In this document: positions 41,501 to 51,885 of the stretch, in pieces
How positions within the stretch are numbered: position 1 is the first letter of the stretch
How the letters are laid out: each line of letters opens with the position of its first letter
Assembly (NCBI GenBank): GCA_958450365.1
Contig: CAUEEP010000926.1
Span: 1,908,501 to 1,972,500 of the forward strand
Length of the DNA stretch: 64,000 nt
Reading direction: 5' to 3'
DNA from: Mesorhabditis belari
Taxonomy: Eukaryota > Nematoda > Chromadorea > Rhabditida > Rhabditidae
Translations under genes and position numbers: made by a program
The notes under the pieces: model-generated
Seen by the model: the letters and a program-made list of their open reading frames with translations, nothing else
Told to the model about the DNA's origin: nothing
Databases searched by the model: none

Positions 41501-42057
41501 TTTGAATGGTTGTTTTTTGTTCAGTTACTCACTTGCATGGACATCCCCATTTCCATGAGAGACACGTCCTCTTTTGAACTTTTCTTCCGAATAAACCACA
41601 CGTGCCTGTACAGCTCGTATAGTCTTCCCACCTTGACCAGTGGCCTGGAATTTGTTGCTTGATCACTTGTTGATGTTTTTGTTAAGTTTAAAAGATTTAC
41701 CAGCTGCTGGACACTTTGAACAAATGGGGAGAGAGGCTAGCGTGGTGCTTGCTGAAAGATCACTAACATCGCTGTGTTCATCTTGAGTTGTAATTTAGCT
41801 AGCTAAGGAGAATAATCAGAAGTTAACTTCAAGTTACTTACACAAAGTCTGGTGTACTGCTTCAGTTCTTCAGTAACCCTTGAAACAAGAGTTACTTGCA
41901 AGTTACTTTCTTACTTGTTACAAGCTTTTCAGAACTGACGATAGATTACAAGTTGCATATTTAGATGACACTACAATTATAGTGTCTTATGTTTATAAAC
42001 AAGCTGTTCACCTCAAAACCTACCATATAGCCCGATCACAGCACAGATGATGAGCAT
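38519..42057 (-). pseudogene. TSP1-TSP1-CTLD-CTLD secreted protein, copy A (frameshifted)
   Basis: Same 20-exon layout as copy C. It starts MLIICAVIGLYA at 42,057 (exon 1 42,024-42,057; exon 2 41,701-41,751) and ends CQNGP-stop at 38,519. The first TSP1 exon (41,532-41,644) has one extra base in an A-run (minus strand GAAGAAAAAGTTC against GAAGAAAAGTTC in D and GAAGAAAGGTTC in C). This shifts the frame before the second half of the domain. Everything else, including both lectin domains with WAPGEPN, is preserved. It is either a very recent pseudogene or a homopolymer error in the assembly. The TATA box is at 42,140-42,151. Confidence 0.7.
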
Positions 42058-42139
42058 GTTGGAATGAGCAATAAGTTGATCGAGTGACTCTTGTCTAGGT
42101 GACTCTGATGACTGATCTACATGCCTTTGACGCCTTTCA

Positions 42140-42151
42140 CCCCTTTTATAG
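42140..42151 (-). promoter_or_regulatory. TATA box, copy A
   Basis: CTATAAAAGGGG on the minus strand, 83 bp before the ATG. The same box lies at the same distance in all four copies. Confidence 0.7.
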
Positions 42152-42631
42152 ATGAATTCGAAAGAGATTTTGAACCTCAATAGCAAATTTGATTCAAATT
42201 CAAAGTCCATTGTTATAAAGTCCATTGAAAGGGACTACAATAGCCCGATCAAAAGTCGAGGTGATCGATTTTCGATCAACGTGAATTTTGAAACTGGAAA
42301 ATTTTGCTTCCCAGTCAGGACAATGACTTTTATAACAATGGAATGAAAAGGAACAATTGATTTTTTAAAAAATTCAATCGGAATGGTGTAATTTCAGCGC
42401 CAGGATTGACCAGGAAGGAGATTTTTCATCGTGCAAGCTTCTACGGACTGTCAAATAGACTGGGACATTGTTTGAACTCACGCAGTCAATGGATTTTATG
42501 AAAGACTATAGACATTTGTGTTCTATCTTTTGCTAAGGTCGCACTTTGATAACCGGGAAAGCACCCAGAACGAGAATCTTAAATGTCGTTGATTAAACGA
42601 TAAATTTAATTTCAGCCATATATGCGCTGTT

Positions 42632-42964
42632 ATGTTATACTATACGTCGGCTGTTATACTATTCTTTGGTGTCCACGTTCAAAGCATCACCACAATGGAT
42701 CAACAACTTCAAGAGGATTGCTGGAGTCGTACCCGCCGCGTTACCGCAATCAAGAACTTCCGGGCAAAGGCGGACATAGAAGGTGAGGCCAACAACTTTG
42801 TGAATAATGTGAGGGCCGACCTTCAAGCAAACGTCGTCCTACGCTCCTGTCTTGCCAATGCCGATCAATCAGGCTTTTTGAAAGAACAGCACTCATCTCG
42901 ATCCCTAGCCTACCATGGAGAGAAGAAAGTCATCCGCATGATTGGTGCATGTAATAAGATTTGA
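42632..42964 (+). CDS. 110-aa ORF with apparent signal peptide, palindrome spacer
   Basis: One uninterrupted frame. It begins MLYYTSAVILFFGVHVQS, a plausible signal peptide. The ~90-residue remainder is hydrophilic with three Cys (EDCWSRTRR, VLRSCLANADQSG, RMIGACNKI). It starts inside arm A and runs into the spacer. The start region overlaps the arm's inner edge, so the signal-peptide-like segment may be accidental. A second copy lies at 60,484-60,816 with a single Phe-to-Leu difference, so the frame has survived duplication. No family recognised. Confidence 0.45.
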   Translation: MLYYTSAVILFFGVHVQSITTMDQQLQEDCWSRTRRVTAIKNFRAKADIEGEANNFVNNVRADLQANVVLRSCLANADQSGFLKEQHSSRSLAYHGEKKVIRMIGACNKI

Positions 42965-43204
42965 TTGGTGCATGTAATAAGATAAATTGCGATAATATGC
43001 CGTACATTCGTTGTGCTTATTGTCTGAATATATTCTCCTTCCTTCATTTTGTCGAATCTTTCCACCGTTGTTGAATTGTTTGTTATTTCTTAGTTTTAAA
43101 TAAAGTTTTGTTATCCTCACCTTTTATGGTAAAAAAAATCAGAATTAACTTTGAGAAGCGAAAAAAATAGAACGCACATTAAAAGTTTTGCAAAAAAAGA
43201 AAAA

Positions 43205-43290
43205 CTTTTGGGGTGGAGCCGAATCAGCGACACTCGGACTCGGTCGCGCTCCTAACCACTCGGCCACTCGGCTAACCTGTGAGAGTGCCT
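43205..43290 (-). repeat. tRNA-like element in spacer
   Basis: On the minus strand a Ser/Leu-type A-box (TGGCCGAGTGGTTAGGAGC) and a B-box-like GATTCGGCTCC occur. The anticodon arm would have an 11-nt loop and the acceptor stem does not close, so a working tRNA is unlikely. The counterpart is at 60,168-60,240. Confidence 0.55.
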
Positions 43291-43383
43291 GTGAGAGTTC
43301 CCTTTAAAGAGTGCCGTGCAAGTCCCAAAAATGTTTAAGTTTAAGCTACTTTGAACTTTGAACTTTGAAACCTTATATTTCAG

Positions 43384-43701
43384 TTAGTTCTGGCATTTAG
43401 CAGCTAAAAATCTCAGAAAATTCTTCTTTTGTGATGGTCTTTCCCCCCTGTAATTTTGGAGTCGATCTGAGGTGGTAAGTAGTTGTAGTTCCCTCGTTAG
43501 CACTGTTGTATGATCAACCCCTAACTCTTCTCCCAATTCACGCGATGCCACCCGATGGTCGTTGATAATGAGTTCGAGTAATTTGGAATCATCCAGTTGG
43601 GGTGCCGCTCCACGACCGTCTGCATCTTTCAAAGATCTGTCCCCAGAACGCAACTTGGTAAACCATACTTGCCACCTCTGTCTGTCATATGTTGATGACA
43701 C
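43384..43701 (-). pseudogene. Mariner transposase N-terminal (HTH) fragment
   Basis: A 105-codon frame contains RWQVWFTKLRSGDRSLKDA, then a GRP-like segment, then LLELIINDHRVASRELGEEL and GVDHTTVLTREL. This is the paired helix-turn-helix layout of mariner/SETMAR-type transposases (F..G...L.D...GRP..., DP..T..ELA..LGVSH.TV). The DDE catalytic domain is absent, so it is a truncated relic. Confidence 0.8.
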
Positions 43702-44247
43702 TTGCCTTTATCTGTTTTTGAGTGTTGGCAGTAGCGGCACCCGAGCCGACGTATAGTATAACATAACAGCGCATATATGGCTGAAATTAAATTTATCGTT
43801 TAATCAACGACATTTAAGATTCTCGTTCTGGGTGCTTTCCCGGTTATCAAAGTGCGACCTTAGCAAAAGATAGAACACAAATGTCTATAGTCTTTCATAA
43901 AATCCATTGACTGCGTGAGTTCAAACAATGTCCCAGTCTATTTGACAGTCCGTAGAAGCTTGCACGATGAAAAATCTCCTTCCTGGTCAATCCTGGCGCT
44001 GAAATTACACCATTCCGATTGAATTTTTAAAAAAATCAATTGTTCCTTTTCATTCCATTGTTATAAAAGTCATTGTCCTGACTGGGAAGCAAAATTTTCC
44101 AGTTTCAAAATTAGCGGTGATCGAAAATCAATCAAATTCTAGACTCCTTTTCGGGCTATTGTAGTCCCTTTCAATGGACTTTATAACAATGGACTTTGAA
44201 TTTGAATCAAATTTGCTATTGAGGTTCAAAATCCGTTTCAAATTCAT

Positions 44248-44259
44248 CTATAAAAGGGG
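44248..44259 (+). promoter_or_regulatory. TATA box, copy B
   Basis: CTATAAAAGGGG, 83 bp before the ATG at 44,342, identical to the other copies. Copy B therefore keeps its promoter despite the coding deletion. Confidence 0.7.
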
Positions 44260-44341
44260 TGAAAGGCGTCAAAGGCATGTAGATCAGTCATCAGAGTCAC
44301 CTAGACAAGAGTCACTCGATCAACTTATTGCTCATTCCAAC

Positions 44342-47001
44342 ATGCTCATCATCTGTGCTGCGATCGGGCTATATGGTAGGTTTTGAGGTGAACAGCTTGT
44401 TTATAAACATAAGACACTATAATTGTAGTGTCATCTAAATATGCAACTTGTAATCTATCGTCAGTTCTGAAAAGCTTGTAACAAGTAAGAAAGTAACTTG
44501 CAAGTAACTCTTGTTTCAAGGGCTACTGAAGAACTGAAGCAGTACACCAGACTTTGTGTAAATAACTTGAAGTTAACTTCTGATTATTCTCCTTAGCTAG
44601 CTAAATTACAACTCAAGATGAACACAGCGATGTTAGTGATCTGACGAATCTTGTGACTGGCAAAAGGCTTTGCGGTGTCGGCCTGCCCCAGGATCCCGTT
44701 TTGCAAATGCCCTTATGCACGGTTTGTTGGAAGAGTTAGGGAAACATTTGAAAGCATCCGAGTTCTATGGTTACACATACTTGCAACTTACAAGTACACT
44801 GTTTACTAGAGTACACTGTTTACTTTTCCCCATTAAACTAACCTACACTAATTTGTAGCTAAAGAACTATTTAAGACAACAACCAAAAAGGCTACGACAA
44901 GGGCCACAACGAAGACAACGAAGAAGCCGACCACAAAGACCCCAGCTCTACCGTGCTTCACTCATTATGTAAGTGATGTGAAGTCTCTCAAAAACATCTC
45001 TTCCTAGGCCTCATCCACAAAATATGCGAATTGTGCCGCTGTTGGTGCTGGCTTCAAAGCTGTTGGTGGATCGTGTTACAAGGCAATTTATGTGAATGCC
45101 GATTATGCTGGAGCAAGAGCCAAATGTAAGGCTGCTCATGTGGATGCGGACTTGGCCACGATTCGATGTGATGCGGAGAACACGGGAGCTTCTGGTTTGT
45201 CTCCAGTCTTTGATTCACTCAAATGGCTTCTAGGTGTTGTGTCGGCTGCTCTGAAGACTCAATGTTTATCGTTTGGAGAGTTCTTCCACAGTGTGAGTCG
45301 CTTAGCAAGTGCGATCGAACTTTAGCAACTGAGTTTTAGCAACTGTTGTTGGGAATCAATAATGTGACAAGAACTAGTGGAATTTCCTGGACGAATGGAG
45401 CCAATACGACTTATCGGTTTCACATTTACGAGTGCTTTTTGTGAAAGTTTTTTAGCAACTGGGCCCCAGGAGAGCCAAACGGAAGTCCGGTCGATGCAGT
45501 CAGCAGTGCAACGGTATCGACACTAACACTTTTCTAAAGGACTTTAACTGTACCAGTTGTAATGAACTAGCACTTGTATTTGCTCTGTTATCATCAAAAA
45601 TCCTCTTTCAGCTCTACATTGCGTCAACAAATCCAGCTGGTGGAGTGACGTATCCACTGGGAAAATGGGAAAACACGCCACCAGATTGGGTGGTTTGTGC
45701 TGCTCTCTGTGAAGTGATCACGGTGAGTCGCCGAAACAAAACCCAAAGATATTGAATTAAGTGGACTCTAAGTACCGTTAGACAAGTCTACCCAGTACCA
45801 TTCGATTTCAGGCAAAGACGGGAACTGGTTGTGGATTGCGGCCGTGTACCGCGGCGACAAAAACGACAACCACAAAGAAAACGACAACAACCACAACTAC
45901 GACCACAACGACACCAGCGCTACCATGTGTCACAACTTCGGTAAACAGAATATAGGCAATTAGGTTGTTATGTTTCACATAATAAATGAGGTTGCTTAAG
46001 TAGCTTCTCAAGAATGGCTCTAGCCTATTTGAAAGCAAAAGGATCAACATCTCCAGGTACCCACCACAACCTATGCCGATTGTGCAGCTGTTGGTGGTGG
46101 CTTCATTGATGTCGGTGGATCGTGTTATCAAGCAATCTTCATCAATGACTCTTACATTGGTGGAGCTAGAGCCAAATGTCAGGCATTGAATCCCAATGCT
46201 GACTTGGGCACGATTCGATGTGATTCGGAGAATACAGGAGTTGCCAGTTAGTGATTGAGTGGTGATTGTTTTGAAAATAGGTCTTAGATCTTGTACCAGC
46301 TGCTTTGAAGACTCAATGTTCAACGTTTGGAAATTTCTTTTATAGTGTGAGTTGTCTTCAAAATTTCTTTTTAACTTTGAGCTTTAGCAAATGTTATTGG
46401 GAATTAACAATGTGACAACGACGAGTGGGGTTGCCTGGTCAAATGGTGCCAACTCGACTTATCGGTTTTGTACATTTTCCGTGTTTTTATCCGGCGTTTT
46501 CAGAAACTGGGCCCCAGGAGAGCCAAACGGAAACAGTCCAGCAGAAACAGATGCAGCCAGCAGTGCAACGGTATTGTTAGATCCGAATTGAGAGCACGCA
46601 TAAAACTGTGACTAACTAAGAATTTGTAAACGTGAATGTAGAACATAAAAATAAGCTCTTAAAATATAAAAGAACTTGCATTGATTTGAACTTATTGGTG
46701 AAGGGTTGCGGGTAAACAATAGGTCCAATTTTTGTATTTGCTCTGCTCTGATCAAAATATTTCTTTCAGTTCTACATTGCGTCCACAGATCCAGCTGGTG
46801 GCACGTATCCGCTGGGACAATGGGAAAACATGCTACCAACTTGGGTGGTTTGTGCGACTCTCTGTGAAGTGATCACGGTAAGTTCTTGAAAAGAAAAAGA
46901 AAGAGAAAAGCTGCCCGTTGACAACTGCATTGAAAAGCTGTTGATTCTAGGCAAAAACCGGAAATGGTTGTGGCTTCTCACCGTGCCAGAATGGTCCGTA
47001 A
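44342..47001 (+). CDS. Double C-type lectin protein, copy B (TSP1 domains deleted)
   Basis: Exon 1 (44,342-44,375, MLIICAAIGLY) is followed by an intron. At 44,650 the sequence jumps from TTAGTGATCT to GACGAATCTTG, removing exons 2-6 and the acceptor of exon 7 (881 bp relative to D). Exon 1 ends in phase 1 and exon 8 (44,859 onward) starts in the same phase. Direct splicing would give a 438-aa secreted protein: Thr/Lys-rich linker, CTLD1, Thr-rich linker, CTLD2. The 3' exons are 46057-46246, 46288-46346, 46388-46464, 46504-46570, 46770-46877 and 46951-47001. Both lectin domains carry YRNWAPGEPN, containing the EPN triad that in other CTLDs binds Ca and mannose-type sugars. Retention as a gene is inferred. 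Confidence 0.65.
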
Positions 47002-47192
47002 GATCCAATAATAAACTCTTCTTAAATATGTGCTAATAAATTGTTTTTCGAGTTTTTCTTTACAAGTTCATAGATTTCAGACGAAAAATAGTCTTTTTGT
47101 ACTTGTAGCTTAAATTAAAGCAATACCTTTTGACGTCTTGACTGACCGAATTGTTTACTCCACTCCATTGTTCACAGGCGCATATATTTATC

Positions 47193-47378
47193 TAGGCTTT
47201 GGCTCTGCACCCTAGAGGTACGTGGCTCCTAGGCTATCGCCTGATTCTCATACGACTGAGTTTAGTTTCGTTCCAGCTAGAAGTCACGTGCTTCCGGTTC
47301 GAAACTCACCTCAGCCGTAGGAGAATCAGGCGATAGCCTAGGAGACACGTGTATCTAGGGTGTGGAGTAAAAGCCTAA
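47193..47378. repeat. Foldback element in arm B
   Basis: Inverted counterpart of the 38,142-38,327 foldback, with the same CTATCGCCTGATTCTC core in both halves. Confidence 0.85.
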
Positions 47379-47599
47379 GTAAATATAGGAGCCTTGAATG
47401 TTGTTAAAAGTTACGAAATGTTGTGTGAAACCATAGTCAATCGATTCAGCATAGCCAAAAACCTCTGGATGCAAAAAATCAGATCATTTGACAAAAAAAA
47501 ATCCGCCAACTACTATAGCACCTTGAGTTTTAAAACGGACATTTTTCCATTGCTAAGTTGTCTTAAAATTAACTTTTTCGTGACCAGCATCATCAAGTA

Positions 47600-48702
47600 A
47601 TGAAACTTTCAGTAACTGAAATCTACGAGGGGCAGATTTTATATGCATGTAGTTTGTGAATTAAGGATTTGATATGGACAGAGTCGAAAGTTTTAGCAAA
47701 ATCTAAAAACACAGCTTCAAGCTGATAGTTGTTTTTGATCCACGGCCTTAAAGAAATCTTGGTAAGCTAAAATAAGCTGGTAACTGGTGGACCTATTTTT
47801 AAGGAAACCAAATTGATAGTCGGAGATAAGTTCATGCTTATCAAGATGAGCTGTAATTTTATCTTTGATAATAATTTCAAAAAGTTTGGATACAGGGGAG
47901 GTTAAAGAGATGGGACGATAGTTACTGAAAAGTTTTTTAGGAGATTTTTGAGAAGGGGAATAACTAAAGATTGTTTCCAAAAAGAGGAGACATCTGAACT
48001 GAGAAGAATTTTGTTTTAAGAGAGGGTAGGTAAGCACAAGAGTTTTAAGAGAGGGTAGGTAAGCACAAGAGTTTTAAGAGAGGGTAGGTAAGCACTCTAG
48101 TAGTTTCTTAATAGCAAAAGCTGAGAGGTTATCAGGACTAGACGACTTTTTAGGCCGTAATTTAGTAAAAGCTTTTTCAATGTCCGCTACACATATTAAG
48201 AAATCTGGCCACACGTCAATTTGCTTTACCGGAAAGGCCGGACACTGTTCGTTTCTATCTGTAATCGTATATACACTATGAAAGAATTTGGCAAACTCAG
48301 TGACGATTGTACTGGGATTGGAAATAAGTTTAGTACTGTCTAAGGGGTCAACGAAAGAATTGGAGACTATCTTTCGATCTTTTGTTTTAGAGCCTAAATA
48401 GGAGAAGAAAGACTTGCTGTTTTTCGAATAAACAGCTTTCCTTTCAATGTTTGACTCAAACTTTTGACAAAATTTCGAGAGCTTGCGCTGTTCTTTGATT
48501 ACTAGTGGGCCAACCAGAGGATTTGCGTAATTAGATCTTTCAAAAAATGTAGAAGTCTTGCTTTAGCTCTCGTAATATGTTTTGGGGCTAATTTTACAGG
48601 GTGAGTGCAGGAGTTTTCTATGGCAAGGAGGATTTTCGAACAGAGAAAATTATAGTCATCATCTATAGAATTTGTCCTAGCGCAGAAAGGAGTCGAAAAT
48701 TG
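47600..48702 (-). mobile_element. LINE reverse transcriptase fragment (3' truncated)
   Basis: On the minus strand, conserved non-LTR RT blocks occur: NYRPISLTSPVSKLFEIIIK and QFGFLKNRST, then, after a frameshift, AVFLDFAKTFDSV (RT motif A with its catalytic Asp). Motifs B and C (FADD) are missing because the element stops at the outer edge of palindrome arm B. A 29-bp unit (AGAGGGTAGGTAAGCAC...) is repeated three times at about 48,018-48,095. The upstream half continues beyond the MULE insertion at 50,493. Confidence 0.88.
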
Positions 48703-50492
48703 GGGGTAGGCTAATTTCCGCCATTTTATTTGCGCAACAGTGTCATTTGCGCATCATTCAAAGGCACTTGCAACCGTATTTGAATGAAGAGGCCATGCTT
48801 CAAACGGTAAAGCGAATTAAAAAGAAAGAATCGCTCACTAACTGGCCGCACAACATTGACGTTTCTTTATTTGGTAGGGATTTAAAAAAAATAACATTTA
48901 CATAATCATTTTTATTTATTTAGCGACAAAATTTCTACGAAAGGATACATGTTCCCAATTCAAAAAAGGAGATGCAAAAGCCTTGAAGATATTTGGGCAC
49001 GATGTCGGTCTAGCTTTACTGAAGCAGGTTGTCCTTACAATTACGTGCATTATTTTTGTAGTAAATAAATTTAGAATAAGCTCTGGGCAGCCGATGCAAC
49101 GTTTTTCTCGTGCCCCAAGAGCCCCAAGAACTTTGCTCCACTTTTTATCATTGGAGTGCAGGTTTGTTGAGTTTTTGTAATTCAAACATTGGCTTTAGTT
49201 GGATCAATTCTTCATTCCTTGCCTCTTTGCCTACATTGGAAGCAAAGAAGCAGCAGTTTATCGATCGGTTTTCGAATATCTCATCAGTGAAGGAATAACT
49301 CCTCCAAGAGTATTGATGACTGGTATATATATGGGCTTTTGAATAACATTTTTTGTTTTAGACTTCGAATTGGGTATGTATGCGGGATTTTGTCTTGCTT
49401 ATGGCCCTGTTGAACATCCAGAATATTCTCCGACGTATAAAAGTGGATGGCTTTTTGCTTATCCAAATGACTGGTATAATATCAAATTTCTTGACTGTAG
49501 AAATATGGTCTACATCACGAGGTGCAGACGCCTTTTGGGAAAACTCATATCCAGGGTGTGATGGCACTTGCCTACATTGATCCATTAGAAGTCGATCGCT
49601 ATTTCCAAGAACTGAAACAGTCCGCAAATGTAAATGCGGATGCACAAATTCTTCCAAAAATCAACAGTTTGTTTTTCGAAATAGACTGAAAAATGTTTGC
49701 TCAGTGTTTTACAAATCGTTCGAGCGATCATATTTGGGACGTTTTACGATCCCAGGATTTCGTGGGCCAGCGAAATATGAGATAAATAAGTGGAACGCTT
49801 ATGATCGTGTACTTCTTGGTCAACAGATTGTAAACTCTGCTCAAGAGGGATTTCACTCTTTATTGAAGGTTTGCTAGAAAGCTTTCTAACCTTTTAACTC
49901 AGACTTTTTTAGAAAGGACCCAAGAATCCGCATCCATCGTATACTGCGGTCAGACTTTACGAAGAAATGACGCAAATAATCAACCGTTTCAAGCTTTCAT
50001 CGGCTATCAATCTCACTGTTGGACAAAACTACACACGGAAGAAAACTGTATTGGCTCGACAAAAGCAACGTTTTACTGCTATTTCTAATGGTCGCTTGCC
50101 CGGTTGCGATTTTGTGCAACATCTTTCTCAGCTTTTGACTTATATTAAAAAAATTTGATTTTTATTGTTGTCCTAAATTTCATTGCTATTGTTGTCCTAA
50201 CTTTCATTGTTATCGGTTGCACTTTTTTGCTAAAGCGATAAAATATTTTACTAATGGTTATTAGCTCCTAGAAAGGACTAATTTAGGTAAATATTGGAAG
50301 ATGTGCATTGTTCAAAAAATTGGAAGATTTCATAAAAAATAGAAGAAAATAAAAAACAATAAAAAAAAGCTCAAAAATGAAAATAATAATTAAAAACTCG
50401 AGTGCTTAATACAGTGTTAAAGTTGCGCAAATGACCCTTGTTGCGCAAACGTACTTGCGCAAATGACCCTGTTGCGGAAATTAGCCTACCCC
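48703..50492 (+). mobile_element. MULE (Mutator-like) DNA transposon
   Basis: Inverted ends GGGGTAGGCTAATTTCCGC and GCGGAAATTAGCCTACCCC are flanked by the 8-bp duplication GAAAATTG (48,695-48,702; 50,493-50,500), possibly 9 bp. Coding exons on the plus strand show MULE transposase hallmarks: WAADATFFSCP (first catalytic Asp region, exon 49,075-49,161), TDFELGMYAG (second, 49,362 onward), and WNAYDRVLLGQQIVN...EGFH (about 49,790-49,865). The last exon ends at 50,158. A TGA in frame near 49,688 and awkward splicing near 49,475 suggest decay or an intron I could not place. It is inserted into LINE coding sequence. Confidence 0.85.
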
Positions 50493-51740
50493 GAAAATTG
50501 CAGTCCTCCAATTTTGAACGTGATCCCATAATGGTCAGATCCAGGAAGAGGCTCCAATCGCTTCAGCTCCATGATGGTATCAGGGGAATCAGGCAAGACC
50601 AGATCTAAAATAGAAAATGAACGGCAGAAGGTAGCAAATGTGTTTAAAATAAATAGAGAGCATGTAATATGGAAATTTTGTAGCAAAATGGTGGGATGGT
50701 GGTACTTATCGAACACAAATTTGTCATTGGAATAAGTCACATGAAAATTTAAATCGTCTAGTAAAATGTTGACTTCTGAATCATGCAAGAAAAGTGACAA
50801 ATGATCAAAAAGACGAGAAGTATCAGCATAATTCACGCTAGGGGGCCGATAAACGACAAGAAAACAAACCTTTCTGCCAAGATAAACATCTACAATTATA
50901 ATTCCACAGTTAAAGATGGAACTGCAGTAAATTACATGGTGGGTACAAGACTTAAGGAGCAAAAACACAACCCCGCCATCATGCGATTTAGTGGAAGACG
51001 CTCTATCACATCTAATAATATGGTAAGAATCACTAGGGTCAAGAATAGAGGAAACTAGAGAGTCGTCTAGCCATGTCTCGGTAATAGCAAGAAAAGAATA
51101 AGATTTTGTACGAGTCATGGTCTGGAAAGTAGCTAAGCGTTTTTTGCTATTAGTAACTATGCTATGGGCATTGGCAAGAAAAACACTAGGGGAAAAGAGA
51201 GCATCAAACTTGGGAAAGCGATCCGAGTAATTTCTCCTGTGTAGAATGCGAGATTGACTGATTGACTTTGTTGTTTGAGGAGTTTCTTTCCAATCCTCCG
51301 TTCCGATGGGTGGGTGAAAAAGGCACCCTCATCGTTTTCTGTTTTATCTCGAAAATTCTTTGCTAATGGTTCGTTCACATCCGACAAGGAGTGTGCTTTG
51401 CGCAACCCAGGCGGGTCAATCTTCGTAGAGTTAATCCTCTTTGGAGGTCGGCCCTTCTTGACTGGAGACATGCTTTCCATTGTCGTATCCTTTTGCGCAG
51501 CCATGCCAACAGTCGTTTCGGAAGCAGTCACATTGATACCAGCCACATGCAGGGCTACAACCTGGCCCTGAGATGCACTCCTTGTCTTATTCACGTCGAG
51601 GTGTAAAAGGGGAGCATGTTGAGTTGAAGGAAATGTCTCCTGCCTCTCGCTCTTGTAGCGACTTGGATCCGAGGTCCGTTTAAAACTTGGGACTTGGGTC
51701 CGTTTAAAATAAACTTTCGAGTTCAATGCTTGGTCATAGC
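50493..51740 (-). mobile_element. LINE 5' part: endonuclease domain
   Basis: On the minus strand, NAHSIVTNSKKR then FLAITETWLDDSLV, VVYRPPSVNY, LDLVL and PGSDHYGITFKI match the apurinic-like (EEP) endonuclease of CR1/Jockey-type LINEs. The Glu of ITETW and the SDH triad are intact. The usual GDFN reads DDLN. A further ~190-codon Lys/Ser-rich frame lies upstream (51,157-51,726), one frame off. After GGLQFS the reading frame continues across the MULE into 48,694 and below, so this and the 47,600-48,702 fragment were one element. Confidence 0.88.
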
Positions 51741-51885
51741 TAAAAGTAGAGTAAAAATGCTCAAAAATACTTGTGTCAACTTTTTATAGCCTCTCGGAAA
51801 GGTTCCTAAACTTGCGTTTGAAAGTTGTCACCCAGGAGCCGCCAAGACTTTTGACCATGACTGTATTGTAGAATTCGCACCTTAT

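Larger units (their letters stand above)
37925..42645. repeat. Palindrome A/B, arm A
   Basis: Arm A is repeated in inverted orientation as arm B (43,743-47,597) with very few differences. The exception is an ~0.88-kb segment missing in B. The outer edge is near ATTGATGATGCTGGTCACGA and the inner edge near CTATACGTCGGCT. It includes a foldback element and one complete TSP1/CTLD gene. Confidence 0.93.
43743..47597. repeat. Palindrome A/B, arm B
   Basis: Inverted counterpart of arm A, about 3.85 kb because the TSP1 block is deleted at 44,650. The outer edge (47,597) abuts the broken end of a LINE. Confidence 0.93.
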
